48,912 bases of DNA from Actinomadura sp. GC306 (GCF_004348665.1 NZ_SMKM01000014.1:1-48912), one strand, 5' to 3'; positions 35,928 to 47,577 are shown, counted from the stretch's first letter. Numbers and translations: made by a program. The notes: generated by a model from the letters alone, not told the origin.

Positions 35928-36591
35928 CCCCGGCGCCGTCCGCGGCGGGCCACTCCGGCGGGGTCATGCCGTCCGGGACGCCGACCCGGAAGACGCGCAT
36001 CTGCAGCGCCAGCGCCCGGTAGTAGCCGACGAGCGTGACGAGCTCGACGACGGCGGGGCGGCCGAGCGTGGCGGCGGCCTCGGTGAACACCGCGTCGCCG
36101 AGGTCGTCCTCCGCGACGAGCTGCCGCGTCGCCTCGTAGACGACCCGTTCCCGGACGTCGGCGAACATGGGCGCGCGGCCCTCGCGCAGCGCGTCCATCT
36201 CGTCGTCGCGGAGCCCGGCGCGGCGGCCGATCCGCTCGTGGGCGTACCACTCGTAGTCGGAGCGGGCGTGCGCGGCGACGACCAGCGTCGCAATCTCCCG
36301 CTCGCGCTTGGTGAACGCGGTGCGGAAGCGCAGCGCGGCGCCGAGGTCCTGCAGCGGCAGGCCCACCGACGGGCTGTACAGCATGGCGTTGAACGGGCCG
36401 AGCAGCCGCCCGGACTCGTCGGCCATGAACGGGGGCAGCCGGTCGGCGGCGCGCGGGCCGCCGGTCAGCGCCTCGTACAGGAGCCGCTGCTCGTCGCTCA
36501 GGGAACCGGGGAACAGCAGCGGGAGCCGGGCCGCGCCGGGCCCGCGGGGAGGCCGGTCGCCGGCGTGCTCACCGCTCACGGGGTCGATCAC
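35920..36591 (-). CDS. AhpD/carboxymuconolactone decarboxylase-like protein
   Basis: 223 residues from the GTG at 36591. The all-helical CMD region is visible: FTKREREIATLVVAAHARSDYEWYAHERIGRRAGL and the later VELVTLVGYYRALALQMRVFRV. The CxxC of AhpD peroxidase partners is absent (ARSDYEW), so thiol reductase activity is unlikely. Likely a hydrolase or decarboxylase-like protein of unknown substrate. GTG 36591 is favoured over GTG 36600 because a promoter with TTGAGC, 17 bases, TAGCGT ends 7 bases before it. Confidence 0.85.
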   Translation of the reverse strand: MIDPVSGEHAGDRPPRGPGAARLPLLFPGSLSDEQRLLYEALTGGPRAADRLPPFMADESGRLLGPFNAMLYSPSVGLPLQDLGAALRFRTAFTKREREIATLVVAAHARSDYEWYAHERIGRRAGLRDDEMDALREGRAPMFADVRERVVYEATRQLVAEDDLGDAVFTEAAATLGRPAVVELVTLVGYYRALALQMRVFRVGVPDGMTPPEWPAADGAGDD

Positions 36592-36627
36592 CCACCGCAC
36601 GCTAGGCGCTCGGCCGGGAGGGCTCAA
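36589..36627 (-). promoter_or_regulatory. Leaderless promoter with -35 and -10 of the AhpD-like gene
   Basis: Minus strand: TTGAGC (36627-36622), exact 17-base spacer, TAGCGT (36604-36599), 7 bases, GTG at 36591. It is the most complete leaderless promoter seen in the window. Confidence 0.65.
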
Positions 36628-36753
36628 GTCCCGTCCGGTATGTGAAACCGCGGGCACACCATGACGTAGCGGCCGCGTAACACGCGTGGGTGAACCTGGT
36701 CCCCGACACACGCCGGGACCGAACGGGCGCCCGTCCTCGAAGGGAACGCTCAA

Positions 36754-37839
36754 ATGCCACTGTTCCGTATCCGCACCGAGATCGAGGACAGGCCCGGACG
36801 CCTGGCCCAGCTCACCACGGCGCTGGGCCGCCACGGCGCCAACATCCTCGGCCTGTCCGTCCAGCTCGACACCGAGGGGGTGGTGGACGAGTTCGTCGTG
36901 GACGTCCCGCACGGCGGCCCCGGCGCCCGGGAGCTGGCCGAGACGCTCGGCGCCGCCGGCGGCGTCCGCACGGCCGTCCGCCCCGCCCGGCCGCACGAGC
37001 TGGTGGACGAGCCGACCCGCGCGCTGGTGCTGGCGTCCCGGCTGCGCTGCGAGCCGCACGCCGTCCCCGCGATCCTCGGCGAGCTGCTCCGCGCCGACGA
37101 CGCCTCCTGGGCCGCCTCCTGGGACGCACCCGGCCGCCCGGACGCGGCCCAGGACGCCGACGTGCTCGTCGTCCCGGTCGGGGGCGGGCGCGCGGTGCGG
37201 CTCCGCCGGTTCGGGCTGCCGTTCACCGCGACCGAGGCGGCGCGGGCGGACGCGCTGGTCCGGGCCGCGCTGCCCGCCCCGCCGCGCAGCCCCGTCCCGC
37301 GCCGCGTCGTGCTCCGCGACGGGACGCAGGTGACCGTCCGCCCCATCGGGGACGACGACGCCGGCGGGATCCGGGAGCTGCACGGGCGCTGCTCGCAGGA
37401 CAGCCGCCGGATGCGGTACTTCAGCCCGAAGCCGGCCCCGCCGCGCCGGGCGATCGAGCGGTTCGGCGACCCCGCCTACGGCCGCACGCTCGTCGCCGAG
37501 GGCCCCGACGGGTCGCTGCTCGCGCTCGCGCAGCTCATCCACGTCCCCGACCCCGGCGTCGCCGAGATGGCCTTCCTGGTGGAGGACGGCTGGCAGGGCC
37601 GCGGCCTCGGCCGCGCCCTCGCGGACCTGCTCGTCACCCTCGGCCGGGAACGGGGCGTGGTGGAGCTGCGGGCGCTCGCGCTCAGCGAGAACACCCGGAT
37701 GCGGCGGCTGCTGACCTCGCTCGGCGGCCGGACGCGGCGCACCGCCGACCCCGCCGTGGTGGAGATCCGGCTGCGGCTGGACGGGCGCCCGGCGGGGCCC
37801 GGCGCGCTGGCAGGATGGCCGGGTGACCGGCATCTATGA
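36754..37839 (+). CDS. ACT-domain GNAT acetyltransferase, likely amino-acid-regulated
   Basis: 361 residues. An ACT-like domain at 1-75 (RIRTEIEDRPGRLAQLTTALGRHGANILGLSV), a middle region of about 110 residues, then a GNAT domain from about 185 with VEDGWQGRGLGRALADLL as acetyl-CoA site. The layout matches actinobacterial amino-acid-binding protein lysine acetyltransferases (AAPatA/MaKat type), which acetylate acyl-CoA synthetases when Cys or Arg binds the ACT domain. Function here is therefore probably post-translational control of metabolism; the regulating amino acid is unknown. GAAGGGAA precedes the ATG. The end overlaps the methyltransferase gene by 17 bases. Confidence 0.88.
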   Translation: MPLFRIRTEIEDRPGRLAQLTTALGRHGANILGLSVQLDTEGVVDEFVVDVPHGGPGARELAETLGAAGGVRTAVRPARPHELVDEPTRALVLASRLRCEPHAVPAILGELLRADDASWAASWDAPGRPDAAQDADVLVVPVGGGRAVRLRRFGLPFTATEAARADALVRAALPAPPRSPVPRRVVLRDGTQVTVRPIGDDDAGGIRELHGRCSQDSRRMRYFSPKPAPPRRAIERFGDPAYGRTLVAEGPDGSLLALAQLIHVPDPGVAEMAFLVEDGWQGRGLGRALADLLVTLGRERGVVELRALALSENTRMRRLLTSLGGRTRRTADPAVVEIRLRLDGRPAGPGALAGWPGDRHL

Positions 37840-38622
37840 CCATCCCTGGGTGTACGAGCTGGCGTGCTCGTTCCGCGACGTGCCCGCCGAGACCGGCGTG
37901 CTGCTCGCCTGGGCGGCCGAGCACCGGACTGGCGAGCACCGGCCGGGCGGCCCGCCCGCGACGGTGCTGGAACTGGCGGCGGGCCCCGCCGAGCACGCCC
38001 GCGAGTTCGCCCGCCGCGGCCTGGCCGCGACCGCGCTCGACCTGAACCCGGAGATGTGCGCGTACGCGGCCGGCGCGGCGAAGCGGCAGGGCGTCGAGCT
38101 GGCGGTCGTGCGGGACGACATGACCCGCTTCGACCTCGGCCGCCGCTTCGACCTCATCGTGACGATGCTCGACTCGACGTCCCACCTGATGACGCTGGAC
38201 GCGTTCGTCGCGCATCTGCGCCGGGCCGCCGCGCACCTGTCCCCCGGCGGCCTCTACGTCATGGAGATGTCGCACCCGCGGGACCGGCTCGGCGACGAGC
38301 CCACCGTCAGCACCGGCTGGTCGGTCGAGCGCGGCGGCGTCCGCGCCGACGTGCGGTGGGGCGAGCCGTCCGACCGCCTCGACCCGGTGACGCAGATCGC
38401 CGACGACCACGTGACGGTGACGGTCGAGGGCCGCGGCGAGCCCCTCGTGATCCGCGACGTCGTCCCCTACCGGTTCTGGTCGGCCACGGAACTCGACGCG
38501 GCCGTCCGGCTCGCCGGCGGCCTGGCCGTGGTGGCGCAGTACGGCGACTTCGGGGCCGGCGAGGACGCGGTGGCCCTCACCGACCCCGGGGCGTGGCGCA
38601 TGATCACCCTGTTGCGGGCCGC

Positions 38623-38626
<4 letters not shown>
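37823..38626 (+). CDS. Class I SAM-dependent methyltransferase
   Basis: 267 residues. N-terminal YDHPWVYELACSFRD, motif I VLELAAGPAEHAREFARRG, then ATALDLNPEMCAYA (acidic end of beta-2), VVRDDMTRFDLGRRFDLIVTMLDS and LSPGGLYVMEMSHP. Substrate unknown. The GTG start lies within the 3' end of the ACT-GNAT gene, so translation is probably coupled. Its TAG stop overlaps the glyA stop through a shared CTAG. Confidence 0.88.
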
Positions 38627-39894
<1,268 letters not shown>

Positions 39895-39926
39895 GTGAGC
39901 CTCCGCGCTGTCGTCGCCGGGACCTC

Positions 39927-39950
39927 GGGCGCCCCGGCAAGGGGGCCCGT
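39927..39950 (-). promoter_or_regulatory. Hairpin between riboswitch and glyA (possible expression platform)
   Basis: CGGGCGCCCC and GGGGGCCCG arms around GGCAA form a strong stem just after the riboswitch aptamer and before the glyA ribosome-binding site. There is no U-tract, so control of translation or a GC-only terminator are both possible. Confidence 0.45.
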
Positions 39951-40026
39951 ACACCCAGGCGCGCGGTGTGCGGACTAGGTACGCTCCCCGGTGGTCGCCT
40001 CCACCTTGACTGCGCCAGTCACGTGC
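39945..40026 (-). ncRNA. ZTP (pfl) riboswitch upstream of glyA
   Basis: On the minus strand the conserved pfl elements appear in order: GTGACTGGCGC (about 40022-40012), GGTGGA...ACCACCGGGGAGCG (about 40004-39982), and CCGCGCGCCTGGGTG (about 39966-39952). These match the ZTP/ZMP-sensing riboswitch consensus, known to control glyA, folD, purH and formate-THF ligase genes. The RNA begins right at the expected transcription start. Confidence 0.92.
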
Positions 40027-40031
40027 GGCCC

Positions 40032-40037
40032 ATCATA
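40032..40037 (-). promoter_or_regulatory. -10 box of riboswitch/glyA transcript
   Basis: TATGAT on the minus strand (40037-40032), about 7 bases before the first conserved riboswitch bases. No clear -35. Confidence 0.6.
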
Positions 40038-40063
40038 GCGAGCCGCCCGCCGCACGCACGCGA

Positions 40064-40103
40064 CGAGCACGGCCCGGTCCCTTCCGGGACCGGGCCGTGC
40101 TCG
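40064..40103. terminator. Perfect 18-bp stem terminator after rbpA
   Basis: Arms 40064-40081 and 40086-40103 pair perfectly (CGAGCACGGCCC... with ...GGGCCGTGCTCG) around a TTCC loop. It lies 11 bases after the rbpA stop on the minus strand and insulates rbpA from the glyA riboswitch promoter. Confidence 0.85.
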
Positions 40104-40114
40104 TGGAGTTCGGG

Positions 40115-40486
40115 TCAGCGGCTGGCGGACTCCAGGGCCTTCTTTACGGCCGCGCGCTTCTCGCGGAGCTTGGCGAGGGCCTCTTCGAGGATGGCCTCGC
40201 CGTCCTCGTCGCTGCGCCGCTCCTTCACGTACGCGAGGTGCGTCTTGTACGGCTCGGTCTTCGGCGGCGCCGGGGGGTTCTCCGAGTCCTGGCCGGCGGG
40301 GAACCCGCACCGCGGACAGTCCCAGGTCTCCGGGACCGCGACGTCGGTCGCGAAGCTGGGCCGGGTCTCGTGCCGGTTGGCGCAGTAGAACGTCACCCAG
40401 ACGCGGGGCGCGGCGTCGCCGCGCTCCGCCTCACCCATCGGACCGGCCCCGACACGGCTCCCCCGAATCGCGTTGCCACTACCCAC
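40115..40486 (-). CDS. rbpA: RNA polymerase-binding protein RbpA
   Basis: Actinobacterial transcription activator that contacts RNA polymerase and group 1/2 sigma factors and stabilises open promoter complexes. 123 residues. The N-terminal tail GNAIRGSRVGAGPMGEAERG contacts the core enzyme; the zinc site residues Cys35, His39, Cys57 and Cys60 are visible in YCANRHE and WDCPRCG; the C-terminal sigma-interacting region reads THLAYVKERRSDEDGEAILEEALAKLR. The GTG start has GAGGAG six bases upstream. Single gene with its own terminator. Confidence 0.96.
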   Translation of the reverse strand: MGSGNAIRGSRVGAGPMGEAERGDAAPRVWVTFYCANRHETRPSFATDVAVPETWDCPRCGFPAGQDSENPPAPPKTEPYKTHLAYVKERRSDEDGEAILEEALAKLREKRAAVKKALESASR

Positions 40487-40513
40487 GGAGTACTCCTCGT
40501 TCAGTGTGTCCGC

Positions 40514-40541
40514 CGCCGCCCGCGGTCTCCGGAGGGCGGCG
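40514..40541. terminator. Hairpin between secG and rbpA
   Basis: CGCCGCCC (40514-40521) and GGGCGGCG (40534-40541) around a 12-base loop lie 30 bases after the secG stop on the minus strand: a probable secG terminator or rbpA leader structure. The rest of 40487-40570 shows only GAGGAG for rbpA. Confidence 0.5.
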
Positions 40542-40570
40542 CGGCGCTCGCATGGTGTCTGACGGGTGGC

Positions 40571-40810
40571 TCAGGAGGCGTCGCCCTTGAACAGCAGCCC
40601 GAGGACGATGATCGACGCGAACCAGACCAGGCCGACGGCGACGGTCAGCCGGTCCAGGTTGCGCTCCACCACCGACGAACCGCCCAGGGACGTCGAGATT
40701 CCGCCGCCGAACATGTCCGACAGCCCGCCGCCCTTGCCCTTGTGCATCAGGACGAGAACCACCATCAGCAGGCTCGACAGGATGAGCACGATGGACGTTG
40801 CGATGATCAC
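40571..40810 (-). CDS. secG: Preprotein translocase subunit SecG
   Basis: 79 residues, two membrane segments (about 3-22 and 57-75) joined by the SecG loop HKGKGGGLSDMFGGG. Part of the SecYEG channel. GTG start; GAAGAA just before it is the only Shine-Dalgarno-like sequence. Conserved position after tpiA in actinomycetes. Confidence 0.95.
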   Translation of the reverse strand: MIIATSIVLILSSLLMVVLVLMHKGKGGGLSDMFGGGISTSLGGSSVVERNLDRLTVAVGLVWFASIIVLGLLFKGDAS

Positions 40811-40949
40811 GATTCTTCAGCGCCTTGTCGTTCGTAGTTCAGGACGGTGGATCCGGCCGGGCGGTTTACCCGTCAGGTACGAAGGGTACGACGAACTACC
40901 CGCTGGTTCGGCAAGAACCCCCAGTTCACGCAGAATTGATCAGTTTTGA
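40811..40949. other. tpiA-secG intergenic region
   Basis: 139 bases with no gene. TTGATCAG is repeated at 40936-40943 and 40946-40953 across the tpiA stop. No sure promoter is seen. Confidence 0.4.
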
Positions 40950-41759
40950 TCAGACGGGGAGATCCCGGTACCGGCAGATTTTGACGAATTCTCCCGGGTC
41001 CAGGCTGGCACCACCGACCAAGGCGCCGTCCACATCCTCCTGCGCCATGAGCTTGGCGACGTTGCCGCTCTTGACCGAACCGCCGTACAGGATACGCGCC
41101 TGGTCCGCCAGCCCGCCGTCGTAGAGCTCGGCGAGGCGCGTCCGGATGGCGCCGCAGACCTCCTGCGCGTCCTCTGGGGTGGCGACCTCGCCGGTGCCGA
41201 TGGCCCAGACGGGCTCGTAGGCGATCACGGTGCGCCGCGCCTGGTCGGCGGGGATCTTCTCCAGCCCGCCGTCCACCTGCGCCAGCACGTGCGCGACGTG
41301 CTCGCCCGCCTTGCGGACCTCCAGTCCCTCGCCGACGCACAGGATCGGGGTGATGTCGGCGCCGAGGGCGGCCTTGGCCTTGGCGTTCACGACCGCGTCG
41401 TCCTCGGCGTGGTACTGGCGGCGCTCGGAGTGCCCCACGGCGACGTAGGTGCAGCCCAGCTTGGCCAGCATCGCGGCGGAGATCTCACCGGTGTAGGCGC
41501 CGGAGGCGTGCTCGGAGACGTCCTGCGCGCCGTACTGGATGCCGAGCTTGTCGGCGTCGACCAGCGTCTGCACCGAGCGGATCGCCGTGAACGGCGGCAG
41601 CACGGCGATGTCGACGGCGTCGTGGTCGGCGTCCTTGAGTGCGAACGCCATCTTCTGCACGAGCTTGATGGCGTCGAAGTGGTTGTTGTTCATCTTCCAG
41701 TTGCCCGCCATGAGCGGCTTGCGGCCGCTCTGCGCGCCGGAAGGGTTCTTGGGCGCCAC
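40950..41759 (-). CDS. tpiA: Triosephosphate isomerase
   Basis: Interconverts dihydroxyacetone phosphate and glyceraldehyde-3-phosphate. 269 residues. Catalytic residues: Asn20 and Lys22 (MAGNWKMN), His110 (VGHSERR), Glu182 ([11 protein letters not shown]); the phosphate loop ILYGGSVK is intact. The GTG start lies three bases after the pgk stop region and uses GGAGG inside the pgk end; 16 residues precede the usual LMAGNWKM start, slightly longer than average. Confidence 0.96.
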   Translation of the reverse strand: MAPKNPSGAQSGRKPLMAGNWKMNNNHFDAIKLVQKMAFALKDADHDAVDIAVLPPFTAIRSVQTLVDADKLGIQYGAQDVSEHASGAYTGEISAAMLAKLGCTYVAVGHSERRQYHAEDDAVVNAKAKAALGADITPILCVGEGLEVRKAGEHVAHVLAQVDGGLEKIPADQARRTVIAYEPVWAIGTGEVATPEDAQEVCGAIRTRLAELYDGGLADQARILYGGSVKSGNVAKLMAQEDVDGALVGGASLDPGEFVKICRYRDLPV

Positions 41760-41762
41760 GTG

Positions 41763-42950
<1,188 letters not shown>

Positions 42951-43108
42951 CGGGATGTCGGTGTCCTTCCGTACACGGCCGCGCCGTGGCCCGCGCGTCC
43001 CGCACGGTTCTCCGTGCGCGGTGCGCGGCCACGGCGCCGACGGCTGCGATCAGTGTTGTCCCCCGGGGGGCGGCCCCGAAGCCCCCTGGGGTCGCGCCCA
43101 AAGGCGCG
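42951..43108 (-). promoter_or_regulatory. gap-pgk intergenic hairpin cluster
   Basis: Three inverted repeats lie in this 158-base gap. CGCGCC/GGCGCG (43093-43108) starts right after the gap stop. CCCCGGGGGGC pairs with GCCCCCTGGGG (about 43062-43091). CGCACGG-TTCT-CCGTGCG (43001-43018) is the tip of a longer arm running from about 42981 to 43038. These could attenuate or process the gap-pgk transcript and set gap levels apart from pgk. Confidence 0.5.
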
Positions 43109-44162
<1,054 letters not shown>

Positions 44163-44166
44163 CTAC

Positions 44167-44202
44167 GGTCGATCAGGGGGTTCTCCCCCGCATTCGACCC
44201 TA
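44167..44202 (-). promoter_or_regulatory. Second inverted repeat and -10 box upstream of gap
   Basis: GGTCGA (44167-44172) pairs with TCGACC (44194-44199), and GGGGG with CCCCC inside it. TAGGGT on the minus strand (44202-44197) is a possible distal -10 whose transcript would carry this hairpin. The rest of 44114-44336 holds no gene. Confidence 0.4.
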
Positions 44203-44322
44203 TCCAATGACCCGCGGGTAGCTTGACACCGGCGGCGCGGGATTCGCGGGGTGATCCTCCCTCCCCCGCGCGGGGGATGATCCGCCTATGCCCCCGTTCA
44301 TGGCATATACGGAGGTCAGCAC

Positions 44323-44339
44323 TACACTCACCGTCCATG
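44323..44339 (+). promoter_or_regulatory. Leaderless promoter of the TPM-like operon
   Basis: TACACT (44323-44328), 8 bases, ATG at 44337. TTCATG at 44298-44303 is a weak -35. No Shine-Dalgarno sequence at the chosen start. Confidence 0.45.
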
Positions 44340-45032
44340 CGCGGCGGGTGGCTGGTCCTGATCTTGAGCGGGGTGGTGGTCCTGCTCGGGTGCCCCCTGC
44401 CGGCCGCGGCGCGCGAGCCCGCGGAGCCGGTGTCGCGCGCCGACCACCTGGCGGCGCAGCTCCGCCGCGACCCCGTCTACGTCACCGACCACACCCCGCG
44501 GGTGCTGCCGCCGGACGCCGCCGCGCGGATCAAGGCGTCCGTCGCGCGCCTCGGCGTCCCGGCCTACGTGGCGGTGACGCCCACCGTCCACGTCGCCCAG
44601 GAGCACACCGCCGAAGCCCTCGTCGCGCTGCTCCGCGACCGGCTGCGCGAGGACGGCGTCTACATCGTGATCTCCCCGTCCTCCACCTACGACGGCGAGG
44701 TCCGCCAGTTCGGCGGCGGCCGGCGCCTCCCCGTCGAGGACGCGTGGCGGGCCACGACCCGGGAGCTCCCCAACGACGCGACCGCTCCGGAGCGGATCGA
44801 GCGGTTCGTCGACGTCGCGCTGTCGGGCGAGGCCCGCGAGCGCGCGGACACCACGGCCCCGCCGCCCAAGTCGGCGCTGCGCAAGGCGCTGGACGCCGAC
44901 GAGGCCGCGGACCGGCGGGCGGCCCGCGCGGAGTGGGCGGCGTTCGCCGGGGGCACCGCGCTCAGCGGGCTGCCGATCCTCGGCCTGCTGATCTGCCTCC
45001 ACTGGCGCAAGCGCTCCAGGAGCCGCCGATGA
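44337..45032 (+). CDS. TPM-like membrane protein A (short form)
   Basis: 231 residues. A signal peptide with a possible lipobox (VLLGC at about 15-19), an extracytoplasmic alpha/beta domain resembling TPM (TLP18.3/Psb32) proteins with LAAQLRRDPVYVTD and LREDGVYIVISPS, a basic Ala-rich linker and one membrane segment near the end (about 205-223) with a basic tail. It lacks the C-terminal cytosolic domain of its two neighbours. Function unknown. The ATG is after a leaderless box; its TGA overlaps the next ATG. Confidence 0.8.
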   Translation: MRGGWLVLILSGVVVLLGCPLPAAAREPAEPVSRADHLAAQLRRDPVYVTDHTPRVLPPDAAARIKASVARLGVPAYVAVTPTVHVAQEHTAEALVALLRDRLREDGVYIVISPSSTYDGEVRQFGGGRRLPVEDAWRATTRELPNDATAPERIERFVDVALSGEARERADTTAPPPKSALRKALDADEAADRRAARAEWAAFAGGTALSGLPILGLLICLHWRKRSRSRR

Positions 45033-46285
45033 GGCGCACGGCCGCCCTCCTCACCGCCCTTCTCCTCACGGTTCTGGCCGCGGCGCCCGCCGGCGCCGCC
45101 GACGATCCTCCGCACGCCCATCTCCGGCTGGACCGGGTGGCGGCCGCCCTCGCGGAGGACCCCCTGTTCGTCGACCCCGACCTGGCCCACGCCCTCGACG
45201 GGCCCGAACGCGACCGGCTCCGCCGGGCGATGGCCGACGCGTCCCGGCGGCTCGGCGCCCCCGTCCACGTCGTCGTCATCCCGAACCCGCCCGACTCCGA
45301 GTCGCAGGGCCGTGACGACGCGTTCCTGTTCGCGCTGCACGAGCGGTCCCGCCGCGACGGCCTCTACCTGCTGGTCGACGCCCGCGCCACACTGGAGGCG
45401 GAGGCGTTCCGGATCCCGCGCCGCTACCGGTTCCGCCTCTCGGACGAGGAGCCGGGCTCCTTCCTGCCGTCCGACCGCGAGCGCCCCTTCGACGGGCTCG
45501 TGGACCGGCTCGTCCAGCGGATGAACGGCTACGCCGCGGCGCCCACGGCGTCCCCCACCATGCCGGCGCAGTACTCCACGCCCGACCCCTTCGGGAAGGA
45601 GAACGAGCTCACCCCGGCCGAGCCGGAGACCGCGGGCCCGTTCCTCACCGGGTTCTTCTTCGCCGGCCCGTTCGGCGTCGTGCTGCTCTACTGCGCGGGC
45701 CGGGCCGCCCTCGCCCTGCTGAGGCGCACGGGCGAACCCAAGAAGAGTCGCCGCCCCGGCAAGACCAGGCCGGGTCTGCCGTGGCTCCGCCGCGAAGCGG
45801 CCGAGGAACTGGACCGGCTCCGCCGCCTGCTCGCCACGGCCGACGCCGGGCGCGGCCACCCCTACGCCGTGTCCGCCTTCGACGCCGCCCAGATCCTCTA
45901 CGACGACGCGAAAGAGGACGAGGAGCGCGCCATCGACCTCGTCGGCGCGATCGTCCTCGCGCGCCAGGGGCAGACCGCCCTCAAGCGGAACGTCGCCGCA
46001 CCGCCCGTCCCCTGCGTGGTGAACCCGCTGCACGGCGACTCCGTCAAGCGCAGGCGGCTGGCGAAGCTCACCCACAAGGTCCTTCCGAAGCCGTGCCCGG
46101 TGTGCGAGACCTGCGACGCCTTCGACAGGCAAGCGGGGTTGACCGACCAGCACCTTCTGAAGATCCCCGGCCCCGGACGCCGCCGCCCGCACACCGCGGT
46201 CCCCGGCGTGTGGCGGGACACCGCCTGGGGCGCCAACGGCAAGGACTTCCTTCCCCGCGTGATGAGGTACCTCGGTGTGGACTGA
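45029..46285 (+). CDS. TPM-like membrane protein B with NPLHGD/CxxC cytosolic domain
   Basis: 418 residues. Sec signal peptide 1-24; TPM-like domain to about 165 (LAEDPLFVDPDLAHAL, RRDGLYLLVDARA); Pro/Glu-rich linker; membrane segment about 204-231 followed by RR and KKSRR, so the C-terminus is cytosolic. The cytosolic part has a helical segment (HPYAVSAFDAAQILYD), NPLHGD (332-337) and a Cys cluster CPVCETC (356-362), likely a zinc or redox site. I recognise no named family for this half. The start overlaps protein A (ATGA). Confidence 0.8.
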   Translation: MRRTAALLTALLLTVLAAAPAGAADDPPHAHLRLDRVAAALAEDPLFVDPDLAHALDGPERDRLRRAMADASRRLGAPVHVVVIPNPPDSESQGRDDAFLFALHERSRRDGLYLLVDARATLEAEAFRIPRRYRFRLSDEEPGSFLPSDRERPFDGLVDRLVQRMNGYAAAPTASPTMPAQYSTPDPFGKENELTPAEPETAGPFLTGFFFAGPFGVVLLYCAGRAALALLRRTGEPKKSRRPGKTRPGLPWLRREAAEELDRLRRLLATADAGRGHPYAVSAFDAAQILYDDAKEDEERAIDLVGAIVLARQGQTALKRNVAAPPVPCVVNPLHGDSVKRRRLAKLTHKVLPKPCPVCETCDAFDRQAGLTDQHLLKIPGPGRRRPHTAVPGVWRDTAWGANGKDFLPRVMRYLGVD

Positions 46286-47474
46286 ACCCTCCCCCGGCGA
46301 GCGGCTCGCCGCCGCGCTCCGCCGCTCCCCCATCTACGTCGACCCGTCCCTCGCCTCCGCGCTCCCCGAAGCGGACCGGCGCAGGCTCGTCGCCCAGTTC
46401 GAGAAGGCCCCGGCGCCGATCTTCGTCATCCTGGTCCCGCTGGTCGCGGGCGGCACCTGGTCCGACGCGGAGGACCTGGCGACCGTCGTCCACGACCGCC
46501 TCGGCCGCGACGGCATCTTCATCACGTTCCGCGACCGGACCGACGGGCTGCAGGCGCGCGAGTGGGGCGGCGACCATGAGGCCCGCCGCGCCGCCTCGGC
46601 CGTCGCCCTCGACCGCGACATGGACGACGCCCCGCTGGCCGCCAAGCTCGCCCGCATCACCGAACTGATCGTCACGGGCAAGGGCTCCGAGGAGTACGAG
46701 CGGATCTCCGCAGAGATCGACGCACGCTACAAGCGCCGCACCGGCCGCTCCCTCCACTCCCCGGAGGACGGCAACGACCTGGCCCTCCCCCTGGGCGCCG
46801 CAGGCGTGGCCGTCGCGGGCATCGGCGGCCTCCTCCTCTGGCGCCGCCGCCGCATGGCGGCCGTCCGCCGGGAGGGCGACGGCCTGCTCATGCCCCGTAC
46901 GGTCTTCGCGACCGCGAGCCGCGCGAACGAGGACCAGCTCCGCGAGCAGGCGTCCCACGAGGTCATCGCCTTCGGCGAGCTCCTGGACGAGACCGAGACC
47001 CCCACGAACGAACAGACCCGCCCCCTGATGACCAGGGCCCTCGACGCCTACCAGGCCGCCGGCAAGACCCTGGACGCCGCGCGCGGCATCCCCGACCTGG
47101 CCGGCGTCCTGGTCCTGGTGGACCAGGGCCGCGACGCCCTGGCCTCCGCCGAGGCCGTCGCGAAGGGCAAAGCGGAGATACCGCCAATGCCCCTCTGCTT
47201 CTTCAACCCCCTGCACGGCGACGCCACAACGAAACTCGACTGGCGCCCCGTCGGCTCCCGAAAGCGCCTCCGCATCAAGACCTGCCGCACCTGCGCCCGC
47301 ACGACCCGCGAGAAGCGCACCCCGGACGTCCTCATGGACACCCGGGACGGCCGCCCGGTCCCCTACTACGAGGCCGACCCGGCCCAGAGCGTCTGGGCCG
47401 AAACCGGCTACGGCCAACTACGCGAAGACCTGATCCACCGAATCCTCAGAGGCGACCTCAACAAGACCGACTGA
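46275..47474 (+). CDS. TPM-like membrane protein C with NPLHGD/CxxC domain, no signal peptide
   Basis: 399 residues. TPM-like domain at 8-100 (LAAALRRSPIYVDPSLASAL, LGRDGIFITF), membrane segment about 169-189 followed by RRRR, then a cytosolic domain homologous to that of protein B: NPLHGD (311-316), CRTC (337-340) and SVWAETGYG near the end. Unlike A and B it has no N-terminal signal peptide, so either the TPM domain crosses the membrane without one or it stays inside. GTG start overlaps protein B by 11 bases. Confidence 0.8.
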   Translation: MWTEPSPGERLAAALRRSPIYVDPSLASALPEADRRRLVAQFEKAPAPIFVILVPLVAGGTWSDAEDLATVVHDRLGRDGIFITFRDRTDGLQAREWGGDHEARRAASAVALDRDMDDAPLAAKLARITELIVTGKGSEEYERISAEIDARYKRRTGRSLHSPEDGNDLALPLGAAGVAVAGIGGLLLWRRRRMAAVRREGDGLLMPRTVFATASRANEDQLREQASHEVIAFGELLDETETPTNEQTRPLMTRALDAYQAAGKTLDAARGIPDLAGVLVLVDQGRDALASAEAVAKGKAEIPPMPLCFFNPLHGDATTKLDWRPVGSRKRLRIKTCRTCARTTREKRTPDVLMDTRDGRPVPYYEADPAQSVWAETGYGQLREDLIHRILRGDLNKTD

Positions 47475-47515
47475 TCACCCATTGAGGTGTTCACCGGCCT
47501 GCATGAGCACCCCAC

Positions 47516-47560
47516 GGGTCGTGCAGCCGGAGGCGCCCAGCGCCGGAGGCCGCACGACCC
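47516..47560 (+). terminator. Hairpin after the TPM-like operon
   Basis: GGGTCGTGC (47516-47524) and GCACGACCC (47552-47560) pair, with GCCGGAGGC repeated twice in the loop region. Confidence 0.55.
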
Positions 47561-47577
47561 GCCGTGCGCAACGGGGG

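Noticed and set aside
36598..36600. GTG at 36600 as start of the AhpD-like gene
   Set aside because: It lies inside the -10 box of the well-formed TTGAGC-17-TAGCGT promoter; GTG 36591 fits a leaderless start.
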